DNA of 64,000 nt from Nocardioides faecalis (GTDB taxonomy: Bacteria > Actinomycetota > Actinomycetes > Propionibacteriales > Nocardioidaceae). The stretch is taken from positions 2,170,001-2,234,000 of the forward strand of contig NZ_CP074406.1 of NCBI RefSeq assembly GCF_018388425.1, given 5' to 3'. The notes beneath the pieces are model-generated. The model worked only from the letters and a program-made list of their open reading frames with translations, made no database searches and had not been told where the DNA came from. The position numbers and the translations under genes were made by a program. Shown here in pieces: positions 25,474-35,019 of this stretch; the first letter of the stretch is position 1; every line of letters begins with the position of its first letter.

Positions 25474-26453
25474 CTCTCCACGAATCCGGGAAGGAACTCG
25501 CCGGTCGGCAGGGCCAGCAGGTTCGAGGCGTAGGCGTCGAACCAGGGACCGGTCCCGACGATGTTGCTGAGGATCGAGACGTAGGGGCCCAGCGCCGCCA
25601 TCGTCTCCTTGATCTTCTTCTTCTTCGACACCAAGAAGCTGACCAGGCCGTCGACCTCCTTGAGGGCGGGGCCGATCTGCTTCTCGTTGTCGGCCACCAC
25701 GCCGCCGAGCTCACGGGCCAGCGTGCGGGCGTTGACCAGCAGGTCATGCACCGCGTCGCGGCGCTTGGTGAGCTCCTTGAACACCAGGTCGGCGTTCTTC
25801 ATCAGCTTCACCAGGTCGTCGCTGCGCTCGGCGAGCACGGTGGTGACCTCCTTGGAGCTCTCGAACAGGCTCTGGATCTCGGCGTCGCGGGAGGCGACGG
25901 TGCGGGAGAGCCGCGCGATGCCGTCGAAGGAGGCCTTGATCTCCGGTGCCGCGACGTCGAGGGTCTCGGCCACCGTGTCGAGGGCCTTGGTGAGCTGCTC
26001 GGTGTCGATGTTCTCGGTGGTCTGGGTCAGGTCGCTGAAGACACCGACGATGTCGTAGGCGGACTGGGTGCGCTCGAGCGGGATCGTGGCGCCGGAGGCG
26101 AGCTGCCCCTGGCCGGCGGGCTCGAGGTCGAGGAACTTCTCCCCCAGCAGGTTGAGCACCTCGATCGAGGCCCTGCTCTCCTTGCCGAACTCGATGCCGC
26201 CGTCGAGCTCGAACTTCACCTTCACCCGGTCCCCCGCCAGGCTCACGTCGGTGACCCGGCCGGCGCGGATGCCGCCGACCTGGACGATGTTGCCCTTGTG
26301 GATGCCGCTGGCGTCGCTGAACTCCGCGTAGTACGGCGTGCCCCGGAAACCCGGGAACTTGCCGAGGTTGAAGGTGGCCGCCGAGATCAGGGCCATGACC
26401 ACCAGCGTGATCACGCCCAGCCGGATCACCCGAGCATCGTTGTTGCGTGCCAT
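25470..26453 (-). CDS. mce4C: Mce4C subunit
   Basis: A 327-aa MCE protein from the ATG at 26453 (ARNNDARVIRLGVI...), with a membrane anchor LGVITLVVMALISAATF, MCE domain IHKGNIVQVGGIRAGRVTDV and a helical tail. It is shorter than the other Mce proteins because it lacks an extended C-terminal tail. Its ATG shares one base with the mce4B stop (TGATG). Confidence 0.87.
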   Translation of the reverse strand: MARNNDARVIRLGVITLVVMALISAATFNLGKFPGFRGTPYYAEFSDASGIHKGNIVQVGGIRAGRVTDVSLAGDRVKVKFELDGGIEFGKESRASIEVLNLLGEKFLDLEPAGQGQLASGATIPLERTQSAYDIVGVFSDLTQTTENIDTEQLTKALDTVAETLDVAAPEIKASFDGIARLSRTVASRDAEIQSLFESSKEVTTVLAERSDDLVKLMKNADLVFKELTKRRDAVHDLLVNARTLARELGGVVADNEKQIGPALKEVDGLVSFLVSKKKKIKETMAALGPYVSILSNIVGTGPWFDAYASNLLALPTGEFLPGFVER

Positions 26454-27562
26454 CAGTCGTTGCACCTCGGCGCGCTGGAGTGGAACTCGAACGTGGACAG
26501 GTACTTCTGGATCTCCTTGAGGACCGGCTGGTTGCCGAGCAGCGGCAGGCGGATGCTCGCCGAGACGCCGCACACGTAGTACTGGTACCAGGAGCCGTAG
26601 GTCCCGGTGCGGGTCTGGTCGGTCATCGTCCTGGGCATGCGGTCGAGGAGCTCGGCCAGGTTCTTGCGGTTCTCCGGCTTGTTGAGCAGGGCGGACAGCT
26701 TGCGCAGGGCGGCGATGTCCTCCTTGACCAGCGGACGGCCCTTCTGCAGCAGGTCGGCGACCGTGACCGTGAGCTGGGAGATGTTGTCCAGCGAGGAGCC
26801 GATGGTCTCGCGGTCCTGTGCCAGGTCGGTCATCCAGTTCTTCAGCTCCACCACCAGGCTGCTGAGCTGCTCGTGGCGGGAGTCGACGGTCTCCAGGGTC
26901 TCGGAGAGGTTCGTGATGACGTCGCCGATCAGCTGGTCCCGGTCGGCCAGGGTGCCGGTCAGGGAGGCGGTGTGTGAGAGCAGGCTGCGCACCGTGCCGC
27001 CCTCCCCCTGCAGCACCTGCACCAGGTTCAGGCTGAGCTCGTCGACCTGCTTGGGCGACAGCGCGGCGAACAGCGGCTTGAAGCCGTCGAAGAGCACGGT
27101 GAGGTCGAGGGCCGGCTTGGTCTGCTCGAGCGGGATCGTGGCGCCGTCGGCCAGCGGCTTCGCCGACTTCGCGGCCTCGCCGCCCGACACCAGTGCCATG
27201 TACCGGTCGCCGACCAGGTTCAGGAACCGGATCTCCGCCCGCGAGGCGGTGGTCATCTTGACGCCGGAATCGATCTTGAAGGTGATCTTCGCCATCGAGC
27301 GCTTGTGGTGCTCGACCTTCTTGACCTCACCGACGTTGACCCCGGCCACCCGGACGTCGTCGCCCTTCTCCAGCATCGTCGCGTTGCTGAAGATCGCGTG
27401 GTACTCGGTGCGGTCGCCGAAGCCGAGGTTGCCCATGATCACCACCAGCAGGCCGGTCACGAAGGCCGAGATCACGGTGAACACAGCCAGCTTGATCCCG
27501 GCCGAGACGGTCACCGCGTTGCGGCGGCGACGCAGCTGGGCCGCCGAGTGCTGGTCGCTCAT
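26453..27562 (-). CDS. mce4B: Mce4B subunit
   Basis: A 369-aa MCE protein: basic N-terminus (LRRRRN), membrane anchor LAVFTVISAFVTGLLVVIMG (~25-44), MCE domain with EKGDDVRVAGVNVGEVKKVE, helical domain, and a C-terminal segment with YQYYVCGVSAS and a terminal APRCND, which give two conserved-looking cysteines. Second mce gene after the two permeases, overlapping mce4A by ATGA-type linkage. Confidence 0.88.
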   Translation of the reverse strand: MSDQHSAAQLRRRRNAVTVSAGIKLAVFTVISAFVTGLLVVIMGNLGFGDRTEYHAIFSNATMLEKGDDVRVAGVNVGEVKKVEHHKRSMAKITFKIDSGVKMTTASRAEIRFLNLVGDRYMALVSGGEAAKSAKPLADGATIPLEQTKPALDLTVLFDGFKPLFAALSPKQVDELSLNLVQVLQGEGGTVRSLLSHTASLTGTLADRDQLIGDVITNLSETLETVDSRHEQLSSLVVELKNWMTDLAQDRETIGSSLDNISQLTVTVADLLQKGRPLVKEDIAALRKLSALLNKPENRKNLAELLDRMPRTMTDQTRTGTYGSWYQYYVCGVSASIRLPLLGNQPVLKEIQKYLSTFEFHSSAPRCND

Positions 27563-28881
27563 CCCTGAGCCCTCCCCTCACGCACGACCGGGCCGTAGAG
27601 CAGCGGGCCGAGCGCACCGTAGGCACCGGGCTGACGACCGCTGCCGTCGGCGAGCATCGCGTTGATCACCTGCTGCTCGGCGAGCGAGCCGGCGTAGCCG
27701 GAGTCGATGTGCCCCACCCCCTTCGGGTTCTTGGCCCCCGGCACCGGCACGGGCAGGTAGCCGCCGCGCTCGTCGATGTCGGAGCCCTGGTCGAGCGGGG
27801 CGGGGTCGCCGGGCACCTTGAAGTTCGGCAGGCCCAGGCACCAGGGCCCGTGGCCGACCTCGCCGTACTCCGGCAGGTCGGTCTCGTCGAAGACCCGGTA
27901 CTGCGGGGAGCCGAGCTCGATGTACTGCTTCACCCAGTTGCCCTCGAACGTCTTGGACAGGATCGGCTCGTAGTTGGCGGCGCCGCGGATGAGGCAGGGG
28001 AACTGCGGCGAGTACTCCGCCAGCAGCGCGAGCACCGGCTCGGTGACCTCGCCCATCCGGATCAGGTTCTGCTCGTTGTCCCCCAGGAGCCGGGTGCTGG
28101 TACGGGCCAGCCCGGTGAGGTCGGAGAAGAACACGTCGAGGTCGGCGGCCTTCTCGACCACCGTCTTGGAGGTGACCGTGAGGTTGTCGAGCACGTCGAG
28201 CAGGTCGGGCGCGGCGGCGTCGTACGCCTCGGCGACGTCGGCGAGCGCCTCCAGGTCCTTGCGCAGCGTGGGCAGGGAGCCGTCGATGGCGCCGATGTAC
28301 TCGCCCAGCTCGTCCATCGTGGCGCCGAGGTCGTTGCCGCGGCCCTCCAGCGCCGTGGCCAGCGCGTTCAGCGTCGCGTTCAGGTCGGCCGGCTTGACGC
28401 TGCGCAGCAGCGGGAACAGGTCGGCCAGGATCTGGCTGAGCTCCACGTTGGTCTCGACCCGGTCGGAGCTGATCACGTCACCGTCACGGATCGGCTTCGG
28501 CGAGGGCTCGTCGGGCCGGACCAGCGAGACGAACTTCTGGCCGAACAGCGTCGTCGGCAGGATCTGCACGCTGATGTTGGCCGGGATCTTCTCCGCCGCC
28601 GACGGCTGCAGGGCCAAGGTGATCTCGGCCTCCTCGCCGTCCTGGTCGATCCGGTCCACCCGGCCCACCAGGGCGCCGTTGATCCGCACGTCGCCGAACT
28701 TGGCCAGCTGCAGGCCGGCCCGGTCGGCCTTGACGACGACCTTGGTCGAGGACTCGAAGGTCTTGTTGTAGATCGCGATCGAGAGCCACACGAGCAGCGC
28801 GATCACGCTGAGGAAGACGACGCCTGCGACCAGGAGCCGGTTGTGCTCCTTGGCGCTGTCGTGATGGACGTTGACCAGCAT
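27559..28881 (-). CDS. mce4A: Mce4A subunit
   Basis: A 440-aa MCE protein with an anchor LLVAGVVFLSVIALLVWLSI (~16-35), the MCE domain (QLAKFGDVRINGALVGRVD), a helical domain and a C-terminal tail rich in Gly/Pro (GYLPVPVPGAKNPKGVGH). Mce4A heads the Mce set in the sterol importer. In M. tuberculosis Mce4 is required for cholesterol uptake; here assignment to class 4 rests on the KstR operator upstream and on the adjoining sterol genes. Confidence 0.88.
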   Translation of the reverse strand: MLVNVHHDSAKEHNRLLVAGVVFLSVIALLVWLSIAIYNKTFESSTKVVVKADRAGLQLAKFGDVRINGALVGRVDRIDQDGEEAEITLALQPSAAEKIPANISVQILPTTLFGQKFVSLVRPDEPSPKPIRDGDVISSDRVETNVELSQILADLFPLLRSVKPADLNATLNALATALEGRGNDLGATMDELGEYIGAIDGSLPTLRKDLEALADVAEAYDAAAPDLLDVLDNLTVTSKTVVEKAADLDVFFSDLTGLARTSTRLLGDNEQNLIRMGEVTEPVLALLAEYSPQFPCLIRGAANYEPILSKTFEGNWVKQYIELGSPQYRVFDETDLPEYGEVGHGPWCLGLPNFKVPGDPAPLDQGSDIDERGGYLPVPVPGAKNPKGVGHIDSGYAGSLAEQQVINAMLADGSGRQPGAYGALGPLLYGPVVREGRAQG

Positions 28882-28888
28882 CAGCGGC

Positions 28889-29728
28889 TCACCCCGTGAT
28901 CCTCACCGTGGTCGTGGAACCCCAGATCGCGAAGCTGAGGAAGAAGTCGGCCACCACGATCGTCACGATGCTCGTGCGGATCGCGGTGCCCACCGCGCGG
29001 CCCACGCCCGCCGGGCCTCCGGAGGCGGTGTAGCCGTAGTAGCAGTGGATCAGGATCACCGCGACCGCCAGGAACAGCAGCTTGAAGAACGACCACAGCA
29101 TGTCGATCGGTGGCAGGAACTGCAGGAAGTAGTGGTCGTAGGTGCCGGCGGACTGGCCGTAGATGTAGGTCACGATCAGCCGCGGCGACAGGTAGGAGGC
29201 GCACAGGGCGACGATGTAGAGCGGGATCACCGCGACGAACGCCGCGATCATCCGGGTGGTGACCAGGAACGGCAGCGAGGGGATGCCCATCACCTCGAGC
29301 GCGTCGATCTCCTCCGAGATCCGCATCGCACCCAGGCGCGCGGTGTAGCCGCAGCCGACCGTGGCCGCCAGCGCGATCGCCGAGACCAGGGGCGCCACCT
29401 CGCGGGTGTTGAAGTACGCCGAGATGAACGCGCTGAACTTCGCCACACCGATCTGGCTCAGCGAGGCGTAGCCCTGGATGCCGACCTCGGTACCGGCGAA
29501 GAACGCCATGAACGCGATCACGCCCACCGAGCCCGCGATCACGCTCAGACCGCCGGCGCCGAAGGCCACCTCGGCGAGGGTGTTGGAGATCTCGCGGGGG
29601 TAGCGGCGCACGGCGCGCGGCACCCAGAACAGCGCCTTGCCGTAGAAGAGGAGCTGGTCGCCGTACCCCTCGACGGTGGCACGGCGCGCCTTGACGGCGT
29701 CGCTGAGGAACTCCGTGGTCGCCGACAT
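28889..29728 (-). CDS. yrbE4B: YrbE4B, MlaE-type permease subunit
   Basis: A 279-aa membrane protein with the MlaE/YrbE core: an amphipathic start, then several membrane segments (GLSVIAGSVGVIAFMAFFAG; MIAAFVAVIPLYIVALCASY; LLFLAVAVILIHCYYGY) and the conserved coupling stretch TARLGAMRISEEIDALEVMG (EExDALE), the site that contacts the ATPase. Start ATG at 29728, sharing a base with the yrbE4A stop. No MceG ATPase is encoded here; in actinobacteria it is usually elsewhere. Confidence 0.9.
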   Translation of the reverse strand: MSATTEFLSDAVKARRATVEGYGDQLLFYGKALFWVPRAVRRYPREISNTLAEVAFGAGGLSVIAGSVGVIAFMAFFAGTEVGIQGYASLSQIGVAKFSAFISAYFNTREVAPLVSAIALAATVGCGYTARLGAMRISEEIDALEVMGIPSLPFLVTTRMIAAFVAVIPLYIVALCASYLSPRLIVTYIYGQSAGTYDHYFLQFLPPIDMLWSFFKLLFLAVAVILIHCYYGYTASGGPAGVGRAVGTAIRTSIVTIVVADFFLSFAIWGSTTTVRITG

Positions 29729-30501
29729 CACAACCCCGCCGGCGGAGCGACCTGGAAGTAGATCGCGGTGATCACCGCGTTGAGGAAGAACAGCGCCATG
29801 AACGCGAGGATCACCGTCTCGTTCACGGCCCGGCCGACACCGCTCGGGCCGCCGCCGGCGTTGAGGCCCTTGTAGGCCCCGATGACCGCGGCGAGCCAGC
29901 CGAAGATCGCGGCCTTGATCATCGCGATGTAGAGGTCGGGAAGCGAGGCCAGCGCGGCGAAGGAGGACAGGAACGCACCGGCCGAGCCGCCGGAGACGAT
30001 GACGGTGAAGAAGTAGCCGCCGCCGATGCCGGCGCCGATCACGATGCCGTTGATCATCACCGCGACGAAGGTGGTGGCCACCACCCGGGGCGCGACCAGG
30101 CGCTCCAGCGGGTTGATGCCGAGCACCTCCATGGCGTCGATCTCCTCGCGGATCTTGCGCGCCCCCAGGTCCGAGCAGATCGCGGAGCCCGCGGCACCGG
30201 CGATGATCATCGCGGCGGCCATCGGCGCGGCCTCGCGGACGGTGGCGAGCACCGCTGTGGCGCCTGCGAACGACTGGGCGCCGAGCTGGCCGGTCAGGTT
30301 GCCGACCTGCAGCGAGATGACCGCCCCGAACGGGATGGACACCATGATCGTCGGCATCAGCGTGACGCTCGTGACGAACCAGGCCTGCTCCAGGAACTCG
30401 CGCAGCTGGAACGGCCGCGTGAAGATCAGCCGGGTCACCTGGACCACCATCAAGGCGATCTCGCCGGGGCCGCGCACTACCGAGACGGCACTGATCGCCA
30501 C
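29728..30501 (-). CDS. yrbE4A: YrbE4A, MlaE-type permease subunit
   Basis: A 257-aa MlaE-family permease with the coupling motif SDLGARKIREEIDAMEVLGI (EExDAME) and membrane segments VTLMPTIMVSIPFGAVISLQ and VVATTFVAVMINGIVIGAGI. The GTG start has GAGGAG 6 bp upstream. It is the first gene of the ten-gene mce4 operon, with a KstR-like operator 61 bp upstream. Forms the transmembrane channel with YrbE4B. Confidence 0.9.
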   Translation of the reverse strand: MAISAVSVVRGPGEIALMVVQVTRLIFTRPFQLREFLEQAWFVTSVTLMPTIMVSIPFGAVISLQVGNLTGQLGAQSFAGATAVLATVREAAPMAAAMIIAGAAGSAICSDLGARKIREEIDAMEVLGINPLERLVAPRVVATTFVAVMINGIVIGAGIGGGYFFTVIVSGGSAGAFLSSFAALASLPDLYIAMIKAAIFGWLAAVIGAYKGLNAGGGPSGVGRAVNETVILAFMALFFLNAVITAIYFQVAPPAGL

Positions 30502-30561
30502 GCCACGCTCCTCTCCCCCTTGTGTTCCACCCGCCGCTTTTCGAGAGGCGAGCGGCCACAG

Positions 30562-30575
30562 TAGAACACGTTCTC
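30562..30575. promoter_or_regulatory. KstR-type operator, mce4 operon
   Basis: TAGAACACGTTCTC matches TnnAACnnGTTnnA except for the last base. It lies 61 bp upstream of yrbE4A. A separate 15-bp inverted repeat, GCGACACGTGGTCGC, lies further upstream (30589-30603). Confidence 0.8.
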
Positions 30576-30737
30576 ATTGTGACCAACGCGACACGTGGTC
30601 GCGAGTTACTCCCGCACCTTCAACGGATGACTATGACGTGGGTCACTCTCTGAGGGAAGCCTCGGTGAAACCCGAGGTGCGGCGGGACCGCAGGACGGAT
30701 GCATGAAACGGCGGCCCACGCGAGGCCGAGCGCTGCC

Positions 30738-30743
30738 TAGGAT
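30738..30743 (+). promoter_or_regulatory. -10 element of a leaderless promoter for the channel gene
   Basis: TAGGAT ends 6 bp before the GTG at 30750, with no ribosome binding site. The context GCCTAGGATCACTGCGTG closely resembles that in front of the esterase at 8450. Confidence 0.6.
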
Positions 30744-30749
30744 CACTGC

Positions 30750-31439
30750 GTGACACCGCGCTCGAGGGCGTCCCGCTACCTGCGGGCCGTCGGCACCCAC
30801 CCCTCCGCCGCGCTGCTCATCGCGCAGCTGGTGGCGGTCCTGGCGTACCCCGGTCTCGACGGCTCGGCCGCCGGACGCTCCGTGGTGGGCGTGGTCCAGA
30901 TGGTCGTCGTGCTCTCCGCCGTGTGGGCGGTACGACGTACGCCGGTGCTCAGCTGGGTGGCCGGTCTGCTCGGGTTCCCCGCACTCGCACTGACCGTTCT
31001 CGAGGCGATCTCCCCGCACACCTCGTGGATCGTGCTGGCCTCGGCGGCGTTCCACGCGCCGTTCTACTTCTTCGTCTCCTACGCGATGATCCGGTACCTG
31101 TTCCACGACGACAAGGTGACCCGCGACGAGCTGTTCGCCACCGGCGCCGCCTTCACCGTCGTGGCGTGGGGGTTCGCCTACCTCTACGCGGCCGCGCAGG
31201 TGATCTGGCCCGGCTCCTTCGTGGGCTGGTCCAGCCCCGAGGGCACCGACCCGCTGCCCTGGTTCGAGCTGCTCTACCTGTCGTTCACCACGCTCACCAG
31301 CGTGGGCCTCTCCGACATCTACCCCGTCGTCGACCACGCCCGCTCGCTGGTGATGCTGGAGCAGGTCGCCGGGGTGTTCTACGTGGCGCTCGTCGTCGCG
31401 CGCCTCGTCGGGCTCAACGCCATCGCGCGGCGCCGATGA
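30750..31439 (+). CDS. Two-pore-helix (Ion_trans_2-like) channel-family membrane protein
   Basis: A 229-aa membrane protein with about six hydrophobic stretches. The last pair flanks a re-entrant pore loop, FELLYLSFTTLTSVGLSDIY, located where K+ channels have the filter TxVGYGD. Here it reads TSVGLSD, with Leu in place of Tyr and Ser in place of the second Gly, so potassium selectivity cannot be assumed. No RCK/TrkA-N domain is attached. Role: probably ion homeostasis; ion unknown. Leaderless GTG start. Confidence 0.72.
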   Translation: MTPRSRASRYLRAVGTHPSAALLIAQLVAVLAYPGLDGSAAGRSVVGVVQMVVVLSAVWAVRRTPVLSWVAGLLGFPALALTVLEAISPHTSWIVLASAAFHAPFYFFVSYAMIRYLFHDDKVTRDELFATGAAFTVVAWGFAYLYAAAQVIWPGSFVGWSSPEGTDPLPWFELLYLSFTTLTSVGLSDIYPVVDHARSLVMLEQVAGVFYVALVVARLVGLNAIARRR

Positions 31440-31440
31440 C

Positions 31441-31478
31441 GGAGGGCACTCGACCTCGTTCCTCGGTCGGCGCCCTCC
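31441..31478. terminator. Bidirectional terminator-like hairpin
   Basis: GGAGGGC...GACC (31441-31455) pairs imperfectly with GGTC...GCCCTCC (31465-31478) around a 9-base loop. It lies between the stops of the convergent channel and uvrB genes. No clear T-run. Confidence 0.6.
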
Positions 31479-31482
31479 CTCG

Positions 31483-33609
31483 TTACTTCGTCGCCTCGAC
31501 CATCTGACGCAGCTCCTTCTTGAGGTCGCTGATCTCGTCGCGGAGCCGGCCGGCCAGCTCGAACTGCAGCTCCGCGGCGGCGGCCTTCATCTGGTCGGTG
31601 AGCTCCTGGATCAGCTCGGCGAGGTCGGAGCTGGGCATCCCGGCGAGGTCGGCACCCTCGCCGATGTCGCTCTGACGCAGCCGCGGCGTCGGCGAGACCT
31701 TCGGCTTGACCCCGCCGGCTCGTCCCTTCTGCCCGACGTCCGCCCAGGTCTGCAGCAGCTCCTGCGTGGTCTCGTCCTCGCGGGCGAGCATCTCGGTGAT
31801 GTCGGCGATCTTCTTGCGCAGCGGCTGCGGGTCGATGCCGCGCTCGAGGTTGTAGGCGACCTGCTTCTCGCGGCGCCGGTTGGTCTCGTCGATGGCCGAC
31901 TCCATCGAGGGCGTGATCTTGTCGGCGTACATGTGCACCTCGCCCGAGACGTTGCGGGCGGCACGGCCGATGGTCTGGATCAGCGACTTGTCGGAGCGCA
32001 GGAAGCCCTCCTTGTCGGCGTCGAGGATCGCGACCAGCGAGACCTCCGGCAGGTCGAGGCCCTCACGCAGGAGGTTGATGCCGACGAGGACGTCGTACAG
32101 GCCGAGCCGCAGGTCGCGCAGCAGCTCGATCCGTTTGAGGGTGTCCACCTCGGAGTGCAGGTACCGTGTGCGGATCCCGGCGTCGAGCAGGTAGTCGGTG
32201 AGGTCCTCGGACATCTTCTTCGTCAGCGTGGTGACCAGCACCCGCTCCTGCTTCTCGGCACGCAGGCGGATCTCGGCGATCAGGTCGTCGATCTGGCCCT
32301 TGGTGGGCTTGACCACGATCTGGGGGTCCACCAGACCGGTCGGGCGGATGATCTGCTCCACGACGTCGCCCTGCACCCGGTCCAGCTCGTAGTCGCCGGG
32401 GGTGGCGGAGAGGTAGATGGTCTGCCCGATCCGCTCCAGGAACTCCTCCCAGCGCAGCGGCCGGTTGTCCATCGCGCTCGGCAGCCGGAACCCGTGCTCG
32501 ACCAGGTTCCGCTTGCGCGACATGTCGCCCTCGTACATGCCGCCGATCTGCGGGACGGCGACGTGGGACTCGTCGATGACGAGGATGAAGTCCTCGGGGA
32601 AGTAGTCCAGCAGCGTGTTGGGGGCGCTGCCGCGGCTGCGCCCGTCCATGTGCATCGAGTAGTTCTCGATGCCCGAGCAGGAGCCGACCTGCCGCATCAT
32701 CTCGATGTCGTACGTCGTGCGCATCCGCAGGCGCTGCGCCTCGAGCATCTTGCCTTGGCGCTCGAACAGCTCCAGCTGCTCGGCCAGCTCGGCCTCGATG
32801 CCGCGGATCGCGCGCTCCATCCGCTCCGGACCGGCGATGTAGTGGCTGGCCGGGAAGACGTAGAGCTCGGTGTCCTCGGTCAGCACCTCGCCGGTGACCG
32901 GGTGCAGCGTCATCAGCCGCTCGATCTCGTCGCCGAAGAACTCGATGCGCACCGCCATCTCCTCGTAGACCGGAAAGATCTCGAGGGTGTCCCCGCGCAC
33001 CCGGAAGGTGCCGCGGGTGAAGGCGAGGTCGTTGCGGGTGTACTGGATCTCCACCAGCCGGCGCAGCACCGAGTCGCGGTCGTGCTCCTCGCCGACCCGC
33101 AGCCGGATCATCCGGTCGACGTACTCCTGCGGGGTGCCGAGGCCGTAGATGCACGAGACGGTGGAGACCACGATGACGTCGCGGCGGGTCAGCAGGCTGT
33201 TGGTGGCGGAGTGGCGCAGCCGCTCGACCTCCTCGTTGATGGAGGAGTCCTTCTCGATGTAGGTGTCGGTCTGCGGGACGTAGGCCTCGGGCTGGTAGTA
33301 GTCGTAGTAGGAGACGAAGTACTCCACCGCGTTGTCGGGGAAGAGCTGGCGCAGCTCGTTGGCGAACTGCGCGGCCAGCGTCTTGTTGGGCTGCAGCACC
33401 AGCATCGGCCGCTGCACCTGCTCGGCGATCCAGGCCGTCGTGGCCGTCTTGCCGGTACCGGTCGCGCCGAGCAGCACGACGTCGGAGACCCCGGCGTTGA
33501 TCCGCTTGGTGATCTCCGCGATCGCGGCCGGCTGGTCACCCGAGGGCTCGTAGTCCGACTGGACCTTGAAGGGGGCGACACGACGCTCGAGATCAGTGAC
33601 CGGACGCAT
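31483..33609 (-). CDS. uvrB: UvrB, excinuclease ABC subunit B
   Basis: A 708-aa UvrB. Walker A is [20 protein letters not shown], the beta-hairpin region is [20 protein letters not shown], helicase motif II is LVIDESHV, motif VI is QTIGRAARN, and the C-terminal UvrC-binding helix is [20 protein letters not shown]. It verifies DNA damage delivered by UvrA and recruits UvrC in nucleotide excision repair. A TACGCT hexamer lies 6 bp before the ATG, suggesting a leaderless start; GGAG in the same gap is the alternative. A long hairpin precedes it. Confidence 0.97.
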   Translation of the reverse strand: MRPVTDLERRVAPFKVQSDYEPSGDQPAAIAEITKRINAGVSDVVLLGATGTGKTATTAWIAEQVQRPMLVLQPNKTLAAQFANELRQLFPDNAVEYFVSYYDYYQPEAYVPQTDTYIEKDSSINEEVERLRHSATNSLLTRRDVIVVSTVSCIYGLGTPQEYVDRMIRLRVGEEHDRDSVLRRLVEIQYTRNDLAFTRGTFRVRGDTLEIFPVYEEMAVRIEFFGDEIERLMTLHPVTGEVLTEDTELYVFPASHYIAGPERMERAIRGIEAELAEQLELFERQGKMLEAQRLRMRTTYDIEMMRQVGSCSGIENYSMHMDGRSRGSAPNTLLDYFPEDFILVIDESHVAVPQIGGMYEGDMSRKRNLVEHGFRLPSAMDNRPLRWEEFLERIGQTIYLSATPGDYELDRVQGDVVEQIIRPTGLVDPQIVVKPTKGQIDDLIAEIRLRAEKQERVLVTTLTKKMSEDLTDYLLDAGIRTRYLHSEVDTLKRIELLRDLRLGLYDVLVGINLLREGLDLPEVSLVAILDADKEGFLRSDKSLIQTIGRAARNVSGEVHMYADKITPSMESAIDETNRRREKQVAYNLERGIDPQPLRKKIADITEMLAREDETTQELLQTWADVGQKGRAGGVKPKVSPTPRLRQSDIGEGADLAGMPSSDLAELIQELTDQMKAAAAELQFELAGRLRDEISDLKKELRQMVEATK

Positions 33610-33665
33610 GTCTCCAGCGTACGGACCGGCGCCGACAGCCCCGGGTGGGGAGTGGCACCGTGACC

Positions 33666-33736
33666 GAGCGATAGTCCCTGACGAAAAGCACCGTTGTGCT
33701 GACGGATTCCGTGCTTCTCGTCAGGGACTATCGCTC
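33666..33736. repeat. 26-bp inverted repeat with 19-base loop
   Basis: Arm 33666-33691 and arm 33711-33736 are reverse complements over 26 positions with one difference (which would be a G-U pair). Loop 33692-33710. The repeat overlaps the stop codon of the PLD gene and ends 57 bp before the uvrB start, both read leftwards. It lacks a T-run, and its length is unusual for a terminator; it might be a repetitive extragenic palindrome. Confidence 0.9.
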
Positions 33737-34997
33737 AGAGCAGGGGGCGCAGCGGCGTGAGCAGCATCTCGGTGAACTTGCGGTGCATGTCCCGGGCCTC
33801 CCACTCGCCGCTGGTCAGCTCCAGGCAGTGCGACTGGTCGACCTCGAAGATGGCCTCGAGCTCGCGGGCGAACCCCTCGTCGATCACCTCGAGGTTGATC
33901 TCGTAGTTGCCCTGCAGGCTGAGCCGGTCGATGTTGGCGGTGCCCACCGTCGCCCAGCGCCCGTCCACGGTGGCGGTCTTGGCGTGCACCATCGCGTCGC
34001 GGTACCGCAGGATCCGCACCCCCGCGTCCAGCATCTGGCTGAAGTAGCCGCGCGAGACCCAGTCGGCGACGATGTGGTTCGACTTCAGCGGCAGCAGCAG
34101 CCGCACGTCCACCCCGCGCAGCGCGGCGTTCTTCACCGCGTCCACGAAGTCCTGGTCGGGCAGGAAGTAGGCCTGCGTCATCCACACGTTGCGGCTGGCG
34201 CGGTTGATCGCCTCGATGTACATGGCTCGGATCGGGAACATCAGCAGCCGGGGCACGTTGCGCTGCACCCGCACCCGCGGCTCCCAGGTGGAGGCGGTCT
34301 CCAGCAGCAGGGGTCGCTCCGAGGAGCCGATCCGGCGCCGCCGGTGCAGGTTCCAGAAGTCGGCGAAGGCACGCTTGAGGTCCCACACCGCGGGGCCGGT
34401 GATCTTGACGTGGGTGTCGCGCCACTCGGTCGCGTACGCCGAGCCGACGTTGTAGCCGCCGATGAAGCCGACGTTGTCGTCGACCACGAGGATCTTGCGG
34501 TGGTCGCGCCCGTAGCGGCGGATGTCGAAGAACCGCCAGCCGGCGCCGTACACCGGGTAGCGCAGGACCTTGACGTGGCCGGGGAACCGCTTGAACGCCG
34601 GCGACACCACGAGGTTCGCGAAGGCGTCGTAGGTGCAGTAGACGTCCACGCCTCGGTCGGCCGCGTCGATCAGGGCGCGCTTGAACCGCTCCCCCATCGC
34701 GTCGCCCTTCCAGATGTAGGTCTCGAAGAGGATCTGGCTGCGGGCACCCTCGATGGCCTCGAGCATCGCCTCGTAGAGGTCGTTGCCGTAGGTGAAGGTG
34801 GTCAGCTGGCCCTCGCCCACGGGCACCGACTCCGGCGGGCGGGTCGGGAACGGCTTGGGCCGCTTGCCGCGCCGGCGGTAGGAGTCGACGAGCGACATCG
34901 CGATGGCGACGAGGAACGGGACGCCGATCAGCGCCATCAGGGCCCGGCGCAGCGCCTTCCTCACCCCGGCAAGCGGGTCCTGGTCACCGTGGGCCAC
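33735..34997 (-). CDS. Phospholipase D / cardiolipin-synthase-type enzyme
   Basis: A 420-aa membrane-anchored PLD-superfamily protein. An N-terminal segment ALMALIGVPFLVAIAMSLV is a likely membrane anchor. Two HKD motifs are complete: DHRKILVVDDNVGFIGGYN and VHAKTATVDGRWATVGTANI. Cardiolipin synthases of this type condense phosphatidyl groups with phosphatidylglycerol; in actinobacteria substrate choice varies, so the exact reaction is uncertain. I chose the GTG at 34997 because frames further upstream run into the neighbouring glycosylase gene. Confidence 0.87.
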   Translation of the reverse strand: MAHGDQDPLAGVRKALRRALMALIGVPFLVAIAMSLVDSYRRRGKRPKPFPTRPPESVPVGEGQLTTFTYGNDLYEAMLEAIEGARSQILFETYIWKGDAMGERFKRALIDAADRGVDVYCTYDAFANLVVSPAFKRFPGHVKVLRYPVYGAGWRFFDIRRYGRDHRKILVVDDNVGFIGGYNVGSAYATEWRDTHVKITGPAVWDLKRAFADFWNLHRRRRIGSSERPLLLETASTWEPRVRVQRNVPRLLMFPIRAMYIEAINRASRNVWMTQAYFLPDQDFVDAVKNAALRGVDVRLLLPLKSNHIVADWVSRGYFSQMLDAGVRILRYRDAMVHAKTATVDGRWATVGTANIDRLSLQGNYEINLEVIDEGFARELEAIFEVDQSHCLELTSGEWEARDMHRKFTEMLLTPLRPLL

Positions 34998-35019
34998 ACG
35001 CGCCAATCTAGAGCACGGC

